DNA from: Steinernema hermaphroditum
Taxonomy: Eukaryota; Nematoda; Chromadorea; Rhabditida; Steinernematidae
Reading direction: 5' to 3'
DNA: 64,000 bases
NCBI GenBank assembly: GCA_030435675.1
Contig: CM059623.1
Span: 9,822,012 to 9,886,011, forward strand
The translations under genes were made by a program, and so were the position numbers. The notes beneath the pieces were generated by a model. That model was not told the DNA's origin, searched no databases, and worked only from the letters and a program-made list of their open reading frames with translations. Below, piece after piece: positions 11,101-24,300 of this stretch. Positions within the stretch are counted from its first letter, which is position 1, and each line of letters starts with the position of its first letter.

Positions 11101-12398
11101 GAATAGTGAGAGTTTCAATGAAAATGGAAAACGGACAACCTGAGATCGTTGTCAATTTCATACCCAGAAGATAGATCCGCAGAGTGGTCTTCCATCGTAG
11201 TTCTAGGCTCCTTGAGAGAAAATGGCGTCGATGCCCAACGACCTCTATGTCACCACGATCTATCGAAAAGAAAAACATGCAGTAAGATTTGTTGTTTGTG
11301 GTTGTGATCGCTCCTCAGCGGCGAAGGGAAAGCGAGCGAAGAGATTGTCGTCATTCGGGGGAAATCTACGTGGATTCGCGTCGTCCGCAAACATCGTCAT
11401 TCTACTGCCAAAAGATGGGCTTATGTGCAAACACTAATCCAGTATAGAATGCCTGGGACGCGCACAATAAAGACAAGTTCATCGAGAGGAGAACAAGGCT
11501 TCGACGGTGCATGTATGTGAGAGAGCTAAGGAGTGGTTTGTGCAAGTTGGGAAGAGTGACATTTGGCTGAACAAATCTTTATTGCGCGAAACGCTTCTTA
11601 GTGTTGTCGAGCCCGTATAGAGTCAGCGCATTTATTATGCGTTGTGCGCTCTAGTTGTCGCCGCCGCACAAACCCCTAATGCCCTACGCGCGCCCAATTC
11701 GGGATCGTTAGCGTTTCCTATTGTCCGAACGAGCGCGGCACTTCAGGTTATTGAAAACGACATACCTTGGCCTCTTCGAGCCTCCCCATTGCTTTTAGAA
11801 GATTTCCGAGATCACTACGAACGCAATAAAGCTCCTGAAATGATGCGTTAGGGGTAACCAATCGGCACTAGAGTTACAGGATTATACTGAAGGGCGCTGA
11901 TGTAAGCCTCGACGGCGGCTTGAAGGTCGCTGTGTGCCACGAGCGCCGCGGCTAAGTTGATGTAGCCGTCAATGAAGTCGGGCTTCAGCCTCACGGCATG
12001 CCTGTAGTTCTCGAGTGCTTCGGCGAGTTGACCCTGTTCTTTGAAGACATTTCCTAGGTTACTGTAGGCTTCGGCGCAGTTCGGGTTCGCCTTGATAGCG
12101 AGCGACGAGAACTGCATCGATTTCTGGAGATCTTTGAGCTGAAAGTAGATCGAAGAGAGCAGCAGGAGCACGCTGACGTTGTTCGGATCGCTCTGCCACA
12201 GAGCCAAGCAGTGGCGCTCGGCGTTAACATAATCGCCCATTTGGTACTGGCGGTGCGCCATTTCTGTTAACGCTGAAAAACACGGTTTGTACCAAATCTA
12301 ACAAACGGAAAACACTTACATACAACATCTACCGCCGGCTGTGGGGGAGCACTTATCACAGCACCGTTGTGCGGGTGCTGCTGTTGCGAGGCAACCAT
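8139..12398 (-). CDS. ogt-1: O-GlcNAc transferase (OGT), complete
   Basis: Nine exons: 8139-8292, 8340-8463, 8510-10085, 10131-10385, 10429-10765, 10812-11008, 11766-11834, 11878-12272, 12320-12398; 1061 residues, all junctions in frame. The enzyme moves GlcNAc from UDP-GlcNAc to Ser/Thr of nuclear and cytosolic proteins. The N-terminal half is a run of TPR repeats ([20 protein letters not shown] and similar), the C-terminal half the GT41 catalytic domain, with [28 protein letters not shown] and [10 protein letters not shown] (catalytic-site lysine). One oddity: after splicing the usual MPGETLASRV reads MPLETLASRV, a Gly-to-Leu change at a conserved loop. A 757-bp intron (11009-11765) stands out among introns of about 45 bp. 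The first exon is short and Gln/His-rich. Confidence 0.95.
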
Positions 12399-14202
12399 GG
12401 CTCCTAAAAAGGCTCTTATTAAGTGCCGATCAACTTGACTCTAGTGAACGCATCACTACTCACACGACCGCCTCAAAAACAGCTGTCACGTAGCAGCATC
12501 AAAAGTGCATTAGAGAACATAAAGTTGAACGGAAATTCCATCAGTTTCGAACAAAGTGCATCAAAGATGCGTTTCTATGCCAGTCACTCGACACATAACT
12601 ACTCAACATCTAGATGAAATCAGAGTGTAACTCGTCGTACACTCTACTAACCTTCACAGGTACAACAAAGTCAGAGAGCAAAGATGAAAAGGTGAATACA
12701 CATTTCCCAGAAAGGACCCATTAAGAAAGGTAAAGCAAACAAATCAAAAAGATTATGAGGGTACTGCTTCTCAAGACCAAAACATTCGTCCTCGATTTTT
12801 CTGCTGCAAACAAGCCTTTGATCATTGGCCCGCTGCTTGATAAGCAACAAAAAAAACTTGCTTGCGATAAGTTACCGTAGCCCAACTTGTGAATTCAATC
12901 CCTTAAGGGGAACGAAATGCACTAGAAATAGACACAAGACAGAGCGAACCACTACAACTACAGTAACCCGCATTACAACATCGTTCCAAAAAACGCCAAG
13001 CATTCCGATTACACAAATGCGAAACTGCGACATGTTCCGATGTCGGTAAGGCGTTAACAGTACACCCATAAATAGCGGAACAAAAGGTTCGCACTCCCCA
13101 ACGCGACCTCAATTCTCGTTAACACCGCAAGACCCACTCCAAAATTCGTGCAGCGCCGCACCTACCGTAACCTCAAAGGAACAAGCGTATCACAATTCTC
13201 GTGGAAGCGCACACAGTCAAACCCTTTGTGATTAATTATACCCTTCAAGCCTAACCCAGAAGCGATCTCGAGCACTCGCAGCTGAGAAACAGCATAAAAA
13301 ACACACGAAACATCAGAGATCAGTGGTGGCGAGAGAGGGAGAGAGACGAGGCAGGCGCCGACGCAGTGTATGACTTCGGCCATGAGGGGAATCGTCGCTC
13401 GCCGCAGCGGGGAAGACACGGGGAAGACCGGCGCGCTCGAAGGCCATGTGGGAGCGAGCTGCGTGCGGTCGCGCGACGCGTTCGGCCGCCCTCACGTTCT
13501 TCGGCCGCCGCTGGGGTCCGCGACGTCACCGCGACGCGAGGCGGAGCTCGAAGGCGGGTCGAAGAATGGGAGGAGATATTTATCGATTCGCGTCGCCACG
13601 GATTCGCAACGCGATCACGGTTTGATTCCTGGCACCTGGCCAAAGCCTCTGCAGCGCCTAGAGCCCCATTTCGACGGCGAACACCCTCCGACAACGTCGT
13701 AAAGCAGTCGAAATCGTCGATCCTTCGGTGACCCTCGAAAACTATCCGATTCTGAGGAGTTTGGGTTGATCGAGAAGAAAGCCGGGGTTTCCCAGTGGAT
13801 CTCGAACGGAAATTGTTCGATCGCTTTCTCGACGATTGCGAGCGAGTATTTTCTCCGCTTCTAATTCCTCAACTTTTGGATTTTTCGATTTTTCGGTTCG
13901 TTTCGATCTCCTTCGGGAGATTTCCGTGGGATTGATGATTGATCCGATGGACAACAAGTAGAGCGCATTTGTGATTCGATTACAGAGCCGTTTTGCAAGA
14001 TTTTAGGACGCAACTGAAGCTGATTGCGAACTGTTTGCACGCGCATCACATTACCATAGCATCCTCCTTTGTGAGCACTTCCTAAATTAATCTTGAATTG
14101 AGCTGTTCACAGCGGGGCGTCAAGGAGATCGATTTCATCCGTGGCGCGCTCTCTTCTTCGACGTCTTCCATCGGCGAACCCATTTAACTATTCCTCGTTT
14201 CA
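12399..14202. other. Divergent promoter region between ogt and the hinge-protein gene
   Basis: About 1.8 kb without a supported gene. The part at 13320-13730 is strikingly GC-rich and keeps long frames open on both strands at once; their arginine-rich translations look like a composition effect rather than protein. Confidence 0.45.
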
Positions 14203-14220
14203 GTGATCAGAACAGTCGTC

Positions 14221-14433
14221 ATGTCCGGACTCGAAGAAGGCGTTGATCAGCTCCAGCAGTACCGCGAGAAGTGCGAAGACCACGTCGCCTCGTTCAAGCA
14301 GGCCCTCGAAGAATGCAACGACCGTGTCAACTCCCGAAGCAACACCGAAGAGACCTGCGCCCAGGAGATGACCGACTACATCCACCACCTCGACCACTGC
14401 GCCATGCCGAAGGCCTTCGCTTCCCTCAAGTAG
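14221..14433 (+). CDS. Cytochrome bc1 complex hinge subunit (UQCRH/QCR6 type)
   Basis: A single-exon 70-residue acidic protein. The C-terminal half has the twin-cysteine pattern of complex III subunit 6: C-x13-C upstream, then CAQEMTDYIHHLDHC and the ending FASLK, as in the family's 'HCVAHKLFKSLK'. In mitochondria this intermembrane-space protein helps cytochrome c dock on cytochrome c1. A TTTCAG acceptor ends at 14203, 17 bases before the ATG, with no nearby donor, suggesting a trans-spliced leader or a 5'-UTR intron. Length matches the family's mature form. Confidence 0.85.
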   Translation: MSGLEEGVDQLQQYREKCEDHVASFKQALEECNDRVNSRSNTEETCAQEMTDYIHHLDHCAMPKAFASLK

Positions 14434-14603
14434 ATTCTCTACGCGCGCATCGTCGTTCTGTTTTGTAGGATAATGACGTAGCCCGAATAAGTAAAGAAAA
14501 CTTATGCGTTTTCTGGTCTGGTGTTTATTCGGGGAGATTCATTGTTACGTGCACAACTGGAGTTTCAAGGTCGGATTTACAATCGTCGTGGGGGAAATGC
14601 ACC

Positions 14604-15814
<1,211 letters not shown>

Positions 15815-16205
15815 GATGATGATCTTTCGTTTATGGCTGAGCTGCTGCTGCGAAGACGACGAGGCACTTGTATTACCGTTCCGCAGTGCTCGTTGCCACC
15901 ACCGCCGCTTCGAAATATCATTGGGATAGACGAGCAGCAGACGGGCGAAATACTACGTGTCAGCGCGGAGCGCGATTGGCGGCGACTTGAAGGCGCCTGT
16001 ACGCTTTAAGTGCTGTTTTTCCGATCGATCGGCGGAGGGCGAACGGGTACGAGGTATAATCGAACGGGCGAAATAAGGTTGAGGCCACGGCGGGCGTGAA
16101 TTAATTACCCAACGAGCTATTGGCATCGCCTGCTGTCATATTACTGTAAATAGTTGATTTATTCATTCCAGGATTGTTCTGTGAAAAGGCCGAAGAGCGA
16201 CCACC

Positions 16206-17582
16206 ATGTCATCATCACATGTAAGTTTCGTGATTCTTCCAGTCGTAAACATCGTGAAAACAAGTTCGAATAAACGTGTTTTCTCGGAAATTCTCCATGC
16301 CGATTCGCAGTTTGGCTTTCGTTAATCATGAGACGTTTAGAAACGATTCGCGGAAAGTTCGGAGGATGAGGAGCGTCCTAAGAAACAGGCCCGCATCGTG
16401 GAAGACGGCCGCGAAGTAGGGAAGAAGGACAAGAAAGCGAAAAAGTAAGTTTCTTTTAGATAACGCTGGTGAAAAGTGAATGTACGCAGTTCGTTTTGGA
16501 TTAAACTGAGCAGGCTCTGTAGAACTTCCAAATATTGCATGTTGAGTGAATCAGAAAATGTTTTGATCCTGGCATCGTTTGTAAACTCTGCTTCTGCATC
16601 GGCGATATTGACTGATGAATCACGTTAGCCACCGTCTGTGATGGAAAAAGTTTTTCGTAGGAGTCGCACTGCAGATAGTACTTCGATGATGACTTAAGCA
16701 ACTTGGCATTTTTCAGATCTCGTCATAAGTCGCCTGATGCCGAGAAGGAGCATCGCAAGGAGAAGAAAGGCGACGATTCGGACGAGGAGCGTCGCAAGGA
16801 GAAGAAGCGCGAGAAGAAAGAAAAGCGCCGAAGAGAACGGGAAGCCGAGGAAGAGCGCGAGCGCCGACGTGATGAATCCAGAGAACGCAGAAAGGTAATT
16901 TCTTTGTAAATTCTTAAATTATTCCACAAATATTATGTACTGTAACTCAATTGACAATATTTATCCGTTTTGTTACTATAAGATCTAATCTTTTGTGTTC
17001 AAGTGGACGCTTCGCATCTACAACAGTATCATCGACTTTTAGAAACGTGAAGAATCGGATTCGGAACGCCGTCCTCGAAATGACCGTGAAAAAGATCGGT
17101 CCAAAAGTGACCGTAGGTTGGTTCCGATAAGTCAGGTCTACTTATGAAGTTGCTTTTCTAGGGACCGACGACGCCGAGACGAGAAAGAAGACGAACCTGA
17201 AGAAGGTCGTCCAGCCTGGCAAACCTCGAAAGTGAAGGCGCACTCCGATCAGATTCAGAAGCGTAAACTGCTGTGGAGTAAGCCAGCGAAGGAAGAAACT
17301 GGAGCGTCGACCTCTGAAGAAAAGGATAAGAGTGCCGCGTGGACATCGAAGATCGCCGCTACCACCGGAGGCGACTCTTCGCAGATGTCGAAGTTCGCGC
17401 GCCTTATGGGAATCAAGAAGCCTGTAGACAGTGGCCCAAAAAACGCCGCTGACGAAGAAAAGATGATTGAAGAAAAGCTGCGACAAGATTCAGTTCGCCA
17501 TCAGTTGGATCGTCAGTACGCCATGGCGCGCTCAGCCACGCACATGGGTCGCGGAAAGGGCCTTGGATTCGGATCTTTCTAA
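16206..17582 (+). CDS. RSRC2-like protein with C-terminal SMAP domain
   Basis: Exons 16206-16220, 16341-16444, 16717-16894, 17043-17116 and 17162-17582; 263 residues. The first two thirds are low-complexity Lys/Arg/Glu-rich sequence (EKRRREREAEEERERRRDE), typical of nuclear splicing-associated proteins. The C-terminal part has the small acidic protein (SMAP) signature: KRKLLWSK, then FARLMGIKK, and a final QYAMARSATHMGRGKGLGFG. In animals this combination is found in RSRC2. The first coding exon is only 15 bases long, ending right at a GTAAGT donor. Function in mRNA processing is inferred from family. Confidence 0.8.
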
Positions 17583-18162
17583 TCGATTTAATCGACTTGT
17601 TGTTATTGTTGTGCTTCTGTGAAATTTAAAAGGATTTAGCAACCATTTCTCAAGAATTGTATTGCAAATGGAAACAGCAATTCGAGGGGAGCTGTCAACG
17701 CCTGATAAAGCTTGCTTGAAGGGTCCGGTACGCAACAGAGACATCTTGTTGAATTCATAGATGACCACTACGTTTTCGAAAAATAAACCCTTGACAGCAG
17801 TTGGCTAACATATCAACTGCTCAGTTGAACCCCTCTAGTGGCGCCGCATCAATGGCTGCTATAATTAATTTCACACCACAGGCGTCGAGTGACGTCGCCT
17901 GTTACACTCACATGACGATGACGAGCGTTCGGAGTCGAAACACGACGGGATGACGCCGTAATTATGCCAAAAATAAAAATTTCAAAAGGTACGAATTTGG
18001 GAATACGTGCACACCGGGTGCGCGCCTATTCTGGGAGAAGATCAGCTTGTCTCCGAAATTGCGATGCGAATATGCATCTGCTGCGATGCTAAAGCAGTAG
18101 ATTGCATTGCAAGAGTAAGCCATATACAACAGGATCTATGACGGTGAGAGAACATTCGCAAA
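17583..18162. other. Spacer between the RSRC2-like gene and the E2 gene
   Basis: Contains an AATAAA near 17781 and a cluster of TGACG/ACGTCA-like words at 17887-17955 that could be bZIP binding sites in the E2 promoter. No gene seen. Confidence 0.35.
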
Positions 18163-18828
18163 ATGGCTTCCAGCGCCGTCCAGTTCCTCGCCAAAGAGCT
18201 CCGTAGTCTGCTGAATTCGCCCATTGAGGGCTTCACCGTCGAGGCCAGTGAAGATAACCTCCTCAAGTGGAAGGTCGGCATCTTCGGACCTCCGGGCACC
18301 ATCTATGAAGGTGGCTACTTTAAGGCGAACCTCAATTTCCCCGCCAATTATCCCTACGAGCCGCCGACGATGAGGTTCACGAGCCCGCTCTTCCATCCTA
18401 ACATCTTCGAGAGTGGCTCCATTTGCATTAGTATTCTCCATCCCCCAGTGGACGATCCGCAGAACGATCAAGAAGACATTTCGGAACGTTGGAATCCGAC
18501 CCAGAGCGTCCGTACCGTACTCCTTTCAGTCATTTCCCTTCTGAACGAGCCCAACACCTCTTCTCCGGCCAACGTCGAGGCTTCCAGGAGCTACAAAGCT
18601 TGGAAGGCAGGCCAAAGCACTGACTATGAGAGAACGGTGAAGCAACAGGTGGCACAATCGAAGAAGCAAGCTGAGATGGACGGAATCATCGTGCCGACAT
18701 CTCTGGAGGACTATTGCATGAAAGAAGGACAGCAAGTCGAAGAGGGCTACACCGACGCCGACTTCTACGATAATGGAGACGAAAACTACGGAGACGACTA
18801 CTACAGTGACGAAGAAGACGAGGAGTAG
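18163..18828 (+). CDS. ubc-3: Cdc34-type ubiquitin-conjugating enzyme E2
   Basis: A single uninterrupted exon of 221 residues, unusual among neighbours that all have introns. The UBC fold is complete: FGPPGTIYEGGYFKA, YPYEPPTMRF, the HPN motif, and the active-site cysteine at residue 88 in SGSICISIL. The acidic insertion after the catalytic Cys (HPPVDDPQNDQEDISERWNP) and the long acidic tail ending in alternating DDYYSDEEDEE are the marks of Cdc34, which builds Lys48 chains with SCF ligases to drive the G1/S transition. The intronless structure could be a retrocopy origin or simple intron loss; the frame is intact. Confidence 0.93.
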   Translation: MASSAVQFLAKELRSLLNSPIEGFTVEASEDNLLKWKVGIFGPPGTIYEGGYFKANLNFPANYPYEPPTMRFTSPLFHPNIFESGSICISILHPPVDDPQNDQEDISERWNPTQSVRTVLLSVISLLNEPNTSSPANVEASRSYKAWKAGQSTDYERTVKQQVAQSKKQAEMDGIIVPTSLEDYCMKEGQQVEEGYTDADFYDNGDENYGDDYYSDEEDEE

Positions 18829-18992
18829 AGGCTTCTTTTAACACCATTGCTAATGAGTGACGAAAATTGTACGTGAAGATAAAGCATAGGCGACCTATAC
18901 ATTGCACCAGCACCTTGTTGTTGGATATACTGACACACTACAAGCCATAGAAAATTGATCTATGTAAAAAAATGGCTCAAATGTTAGAAAAC

Positions 18993-20092
18993 TCAGCACT
19001 TGCCGCTATTACGGCGCTTCAGATACTTCTTGATTTCCTTCAAATCACTCGTAAGATCATCGGGAAGGCGCTCCAGCAAAGACTCTTCCTCGAGCAGGCT
19101 GTGCAGTTCAGTCTTCAGATCCTCGATCTGAAAAAGGATAATAACTACGCTGGAAAGAGACACCTATGCTCACCAGAAGCATTTTGATGGGAAGAGGGTG
19201 CGTATTTGTACTGCTGACTCGGTCAAGTTCTTCTCGAGCACGGTTCAACTCTTGGTCGTTGCAAAGTTCTTTGTATACACGAGCGCGGGTTTCTCCGAAG
19301 GCGCGAAGTCGGCGGTCATCTTCACGATTTTCCGGGGCACGATGAATTTTGGTATAGGCGGTCTTCACGGCATGGTCGATGCGCTCCTCGGTATCACGAT
19401 CCTGAAAACCGTCATACATACAGGTTTTCATCGCAAGACGAACCTTTTTCGGCTGATCAACCTTGTTCAAGCGGATGACACGGCTCGTAAGACGTTCTTC
19501 TCCCTCCTTCACCTTTTCTTCAATGCACTTGGGAGCGCGCACTACCTCACGCTGTTCCAACTTCTCCGAATCGGACGGGCTCGAATCCGACGAACTGTAG
19601 ATTTGCTGGAATCATCATGTCACCATTCCTTTTCAGATTTGTGCAACTCACAATCTTGCGCGGACGTTCAATGCTGACACGGTCCAGTTCCTTCCGAGCA
19701 CGATTCACCTCACTGTCGGTGTGGAGTTCTTTGTATATACGGCCGCGGGACTCTCCGAAGGCGTGGCGCCGGCGGTCGTCAACACTCCCTGGAGCGCGGT
19801 GAGATCTGTTGAAGACACTTTTCACGGCTTTGTCAAACCGCCCATCCGATTCACGATCCTATGAAACCAAAATTATTTTTTTCCACCGAACTGACTGACT
19901 TTGTTCAAGGGAGTGAAGCGGCGGTGCTTCTTTTCTTCTTCAATGCGCTTGGGACGCACGAACTCACGCTGTTCCAACTTCTCTGAATCGGACGGGTTTG
20001 AATCCGAAGAACTGTAGATTCGCTGAAAACAGCTCATCGTTTCTCCATCTTCTGACAAATCAAACTCACAATCTTTCCACGTGACTGCGTCA
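18993..20092 (-). CDS. Unknown charged protein built from two duplicated exon-pair modules
   Basis: Exons 18993-19127, 19174-19605, 19652-19858, 19900-20022 and 20069-20092; 306 residues; every intron is phase 0. Exons 2-3 (19900-20022 plus 19652-19858) and exon 4 (19174-19605) encode the same module twice: YSSSDS-x-PSDSEKLEQRE, a basic stretch ending LNK, then a DR-x-AVK-x-HRAP segment, DDRR-x3-FGE-x-R-x-R-x-YKEL and ELDRVS. In the second copy the separating intron is gone. The last exon is a short coiled-coil-like tail (DLKTELHSLLEEESLLERL). No known domain recognised. The start ATG follows a TTTCAG acceptor by ten bases. The serine-aspartate motif looks like casein kinase 2 target sequence. 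Confidence 0.7.
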
Positions 20093-20674
20093 TTTCAGTT
20101 CTTCTGAAATCAAATGCGAGTTAATCTGGGCTCATGTGAATTGTGGGAATTCAACCACGGGAATGCGCTCTGCTGATCGTCAAGCGCCAGCGAACAAACA
20201 ACATGAATACAAAGCAATCGTTAAACAAAAGAGTGCTTATTTGAACGGCGCTTTTCCTACATTCAGCGATTCGCTGGCAATCACCAAAACACTCGTTCAG
20301 GAGAGATTGGAACGCAACAGCTGTGCTAATCGAAACGGGCTACCATTTGGCCCTTGAATGGCACTGACACATTCCTCGACACTCATCTTCTAAGCGATGA
20401 CTGAAATGTCTCGAAAAAAACTGTCTACGAAGCAGGAGCATTCTTGTCGTTTCGTCTAATTTGAACTGATGATAATCGTTCGTTCAAACAGGAATGTTTA
20501 CAGTAGTTTCGCGGTGGGACCGGTGTCTCTTGACGAGAGCTGTTGCTCCGCTGGCGGTCATTCTGTGCTCCGTGATCGCAGTGGGCGGTCGGGTGTCTTG
20601 CAGATCTGCGCTGGAAAAGATGTGAAAAGAGCAAAAAAATAAAAAAAAGCTTTGTTTTTTGCAGGTGATTGATC
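20093..20674. other. Divergent promoter between the duplicated-module gene and rbm-26
   Basis: No gene supported. A poly-A/T run and TTTTTTGCAG acceptor (ending 20664) immediately precede the rbm-26 start and probably mark its leader splice. Confidence 0.45.
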
Positions 20675-22500
20675 ATGCCAGTTCACATTTCGGATCCTGA
20701 GAAGTTGAGCGCGTGGCTCGTCAACGAAATCCGCCCGCTGACCGACGCTGATCCTCAGGTTCTGTCAAAATATATCATCGCCATCTTGCGCAAAGATAAG
20801 CAAGACCACAAAACTTTCTGTGAGGAACAATTGGAAGTATTTCTTGGTTCGAGTAAGTTCTTTATTTATTCTTCAATAGTTCATCTTCTTGTTTAGAAAG
20901 CAGGGCATTCGTGGACCGTTTGTTCAGTGTTGTGCAGAAGGACGGTTATCTGGGCGCCTCATCGGGTGTCTCTCGGAAAGCGCCTCCACGTTTTGAGCCG
21001 AAAGGTGGCGAAACTATCAAGAAAGAAGCGAAGCCACTGGCCGCTGTTGATGAGGTGATTATCATCAACACTCCATCGCCTATTCCAGTCGTTGGTCGCC
21101 GTGATGTTAATGGGAATCCTCGTGCTCGCAGTCGTACTCCACCTAGAGCCCGTTCTCGTCAACGATCGAAATCTCCAGTTCGTTCGGCATTGTACGTATA
21201 TTGTCTAAATGTTTTTGTGTTGTATCAAGCTCTCTTCAGAAATACTTCGTCGGTTCCTCCACAGCCAGCTCAAGTTGTTCGTTGCCGTGACTTTGAAGAG
21301 AAAGGCTATTGCACCCTCGGAGACTTGTGCCGTTTTGATCATGGACCGGACCCTCTGGTCGTGGAGAATCCCATCCGTCGAACTGGTCATGGATTGCTCT
21401 CAGGTTATGGCTACGTGTCCGGAGGCTCAAAAGCTTATGATGTTAACGGTAATGGTCCAGCCATTGGAGCTTATGACCCTGAAGCACCCGGACTTAATGC
21501 TCAAAGACCTAACGAACGTAAAACTATGGTGGCAAGAGTGAAGGGCCCTGAATTTGAATTTGATGAGCAATCAGAAGTCCATCATCAGTGGGGAAACAAC
21601 CGCAACTACCGGAGAATTTACCGTCGTGCTGATACGTCTAATAATAAATGCAGCCTTGTGGTGAGCGCGTTCCAGAGTGTCGAAGAAGCTTAGACGTGTT
21701 ATTTGTAGATTCGTAGAATCCCTGAAGAGCTCAACGTTCTATCGAAACTGAACGAGTACTTCTCCAGATTTGGAAATATCACAAACGTGCAAGTGAAGTA
21801 TCAAGGTCATCCGGAAACGGCTTGCATCGCGTTTGCTACTCATGAAGAAGCGAAGGCTGCGTTCATGTCCAGCGATGCAGTTCTGAACAATCGCTTCATC
21901 CGTGTTTATTGGGACAGAGAAGGCAGTGACGCAGTCGGCACTTTGCAACAGCGACGTTATCGTCCCTTCGTTCAGTATCGCCCTCATCATTGCGTCATGG
22001 CTTATCCACAGTACTACTATATGCCTCAGCCCTTTGCCACAATCCCGACGAAGAACTACTCTTACAAGTCGAAGCATTACTTAGAAAACGAGAAGCGTAA
22101 CGGAAGCCAAGGAACCACTGTCGAGGAGCGGTCGCTCATTGCTCTTTATCGCAGCGAAAATGTTAAGTATTCTCAGGCTATTTCTGACCAGTGGCGACTG
22201 TTGGCATCGATCAAGATTGAAAGTGATCCAAACAAGCGTTCTACTATGAAGGCGGTGAGTAAAGCTCTTCTTTTCTTCTAATAAAGCACTTTTTAGAGTT
22301 TTGAAAAGTCAGACGAAGAAGTACGTAAAATGCAAGAACGAATTGTTGAACTGTCGGATAAGGTGAAGGAGGTGCAAAGAAGAACCGCTCTGAAGCGCGG
22401 CGCGCAGATGAAACTCGATGATGACGATATGGATCGATCCGCCAAGGAGCCCAAAATGGAAGTGGATGATGACTACGGAGAAAGTGCTGCTATTTGTTGA
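20675..22500 (+). CDS. rbm-26: RBM26/RBM27 homologue (PWI-like, CCCH zinc finger, RRM)
   Basis: Exons 20675-20852, 20897-21191, 21240-21660, 21709-22254 and 22297-22500; 547 residues. The N-terminal helical domain (LSAWLVNEIRPLTDADP...AFVDRLFSVV) is the PWI-like fold of RBM26/27. An Arg/Ser/Pro stretch follows, then one CCCH zinc finger with C-x8-C-x5-C-x3-H spacing (CRDFEEKGYC to FDHG), then an RRM beginning RIPEELNVLSKLNEYFSRFG. The family works in nuclear RNA surveillance and 3'-end/polyA decay (PAXT-linked in animals). It is shorter than vertebrate RBM26 and lacks the second RRM. A CCAAAATGG-like C-terminus is acidic. AATAAA at about 22530. Confidence 0.9.
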
Positions 22501-22822
22501 ATTGTTTTATTTTTGTTGAACTGTCGTTGTAATAAACTTTACTGTCATTGGTCTCTTGATGTTCTCCTCTGCGTGACTGCTATCCATGTTGGCTGTATTG
22601 CATATCTTTGTTTGTTCGCTGCAGGTCGAGCGTCGTTCTTGGATGAACATGTGTGTTTTATATGTCCCCGCGTCACATTCGAAAATGTTTCGACTATTTC
22701 GAATGTAAACAGTTTAAACTGATCGGTCTTTTTTCATGGTACAGTCTTAAATCGTGATTCCAAGCATCATGCATCGCTTCCTTGCTATTTAAATTCTCCA
22801 CTACTTTTCAGGGTAAACCAGG

Positions 22823-23892
22823 ATGTCCGCGAAGGCGCCAACAATCGACTATGACCCGTACGTCCTTCTTGGAGTTGAGAAGGACGGCGACGATGCGGCA
22901 GTTAAGAAGGCGTACCGAAAGGCAGCCTTGAAATGGCATCCGGATAAGAATCCTGACAACCCGAAGGCGGCGGAAATGTTCCGAAAGGTCCAAGAAGCTT
23001 CGGAGATGTTGTTGGACAAGGCAGCCAGAGCTGCCTACAACCATGTTGTGGCCGCCAAAGCAGCGAAGAAAGCTTTTGTGGTGCAGAGACGGACCAACGA
23101 GGACGCGAAGCGACGGAAGTTCCGCGAAGAACTGGAACGGCGTGAAGCCGAGGCCAGTGGATCGAAGGACGAGGAAGCTGAAGCTGCTCGAGAGTTGGAG
23201 CGTGAGGTAAGCATCTAAGAGTTTTCTTCGTGCTTTTGATTGTAACTTTTCAGATCGCTCGTCTGAGGAAAGAAGGTGCGCGACTTCTGGCGGAGGAGAA
23301 TGAACGTCTTCAAAGAGAAATGGAAGAAGAGGAGCAAAACAGGCGAAGGCAGCAACACACCGCAACGGCGCCCCGCCCAACGACATCGACGCCCGCTCCG
23401 AAGAAAGTAGAGAAGGAGAAGCAGAAACATACGCTAAAGCTCAAATGGAAGCCGACTGGAGACTTCAACTACGATGAAGGGATGCTCGAGAAGATTTTCG
23501 GAAAATATGGGAAAATCGAAGTTCTTGTTTTTGCCAAGAAAAACGTGGCCGTCCTGGAGTACGAAACCATCGCTTCGGCGTTCAAAGCGGAGAACGAGAA
23601 GGGTCATGAGCAGTGTCATATCAAGGTCACATGGCTGACCACACGACCGGAGCGGGCGCCTTCTCCTTCACCGGAAAGTCCATCTCCTATTCCTCCAGCC
23701 TCGGTTCCAGAAAACGAAGCGGACGACGAAGTGATACCAGTTGAAGAGGTCGTCAACGTGCCGAAGGGATTCGCGTTTGGAACGACGACCGAAGAGTTCG
23801 AAGCCTTCGAAGCAGCGATCCTGGCACAGATGGGTGGACAGAGTAGGAAGCGGCCGGTTCCTATGGACGACGACGTCCAGATCATCGATTGA
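22823..23892 (+). CDS. DNAJC17 homologue (J domain plus RRM)
   Basis: Exons 22823-23206 and 23254-23892; 340 residues. The N-terminal J domain carries the HPD motif (ALKWHPDKNPDNPKAAEMF), which stimulates Hsp70 ATPase. A long Glu/Arg coiled coil follows, then a degenerate RRM (HTLKLKWKPTGDFNYDEGML...KIEVLVF) as in DNAJC17, a nuclear co-chaperone tied to spliceosome function. The C-terminus TEEFEAFEAAILAQM is the recognisable tail of the family. An acceptor CTTTTCAG lies 12 bases before the ATG, and the rbm-26 stop is 322 bases upstream, so the two may share a transcript. Broken copies of this gene lie just downstream. Confidence 0.9.
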
Positions 23893-24246
23893 CCTTCTCG
23901 TGTATCTTTGCTGAACAGATATTTATTGGCCCGTGACCAGAATAAAGCCGTATCGGTCAGATCAAGGATGTTCAGGTGAATCGATCCCTCAAAGACACAC
24001 TTTGGACTTCTGAGCTTCCCCGGACACATACAATACAAAAAAGATTCAGAATTTCAGAAAATTGGGGGAAATGCGATAGCGCGTCCACAATACAAGCGTT
24101 GGTTCCTATATTTGCCTTTCATGAGCATTAAAAATTGAACCGTGATGTATTTGGAAGCCGTTTAGCGAAGTTCGAATACAATGAAGATCCACATAACTCC
24201 GGGATCAGTGTTTTTTGGACAACTTCGTTTCGGCTCTTTCCCTCTG

Positions 24247-24300
24247 CGCCGCAGATTCCTCCGCGGCCGCTTCTCCAGGGGAGAATTCACGGCACCGATG
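24247..24300 (+). pseudogene. Degenerate copy of Co-Smad exon 1
   Basis: GCCGCAGATTCCTCCG and GAATTCACGGCACCGATG match the Co-Smad first exon at 25202-25257 with about 85 percent identity. The open frame is lost and no Smad exon follows here. Confidence 0.75.

Noticed and set aside
11222..11437. Plus-strand ATG frame [20 protein letters not shown] inside the large ogt intron
   Set aside because: Protein-like for only about 20 residues, with no second exon or 3' signal; a nested gene is not supported.
13320..13702. Overlapping arginine-rich frames on both strands
   Set aside because: They arise from high GC content in the divergent promoter; translations are compositional and none shows splice sites or motifs.
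16081..16125. TTAATTACCCAA resembling part of the SL1 spliced-leader sequence
   Set aside because: Only about ten bases match, there is no GTAAGT-type donor behind it and no Sm site; not an SL RNA gene.
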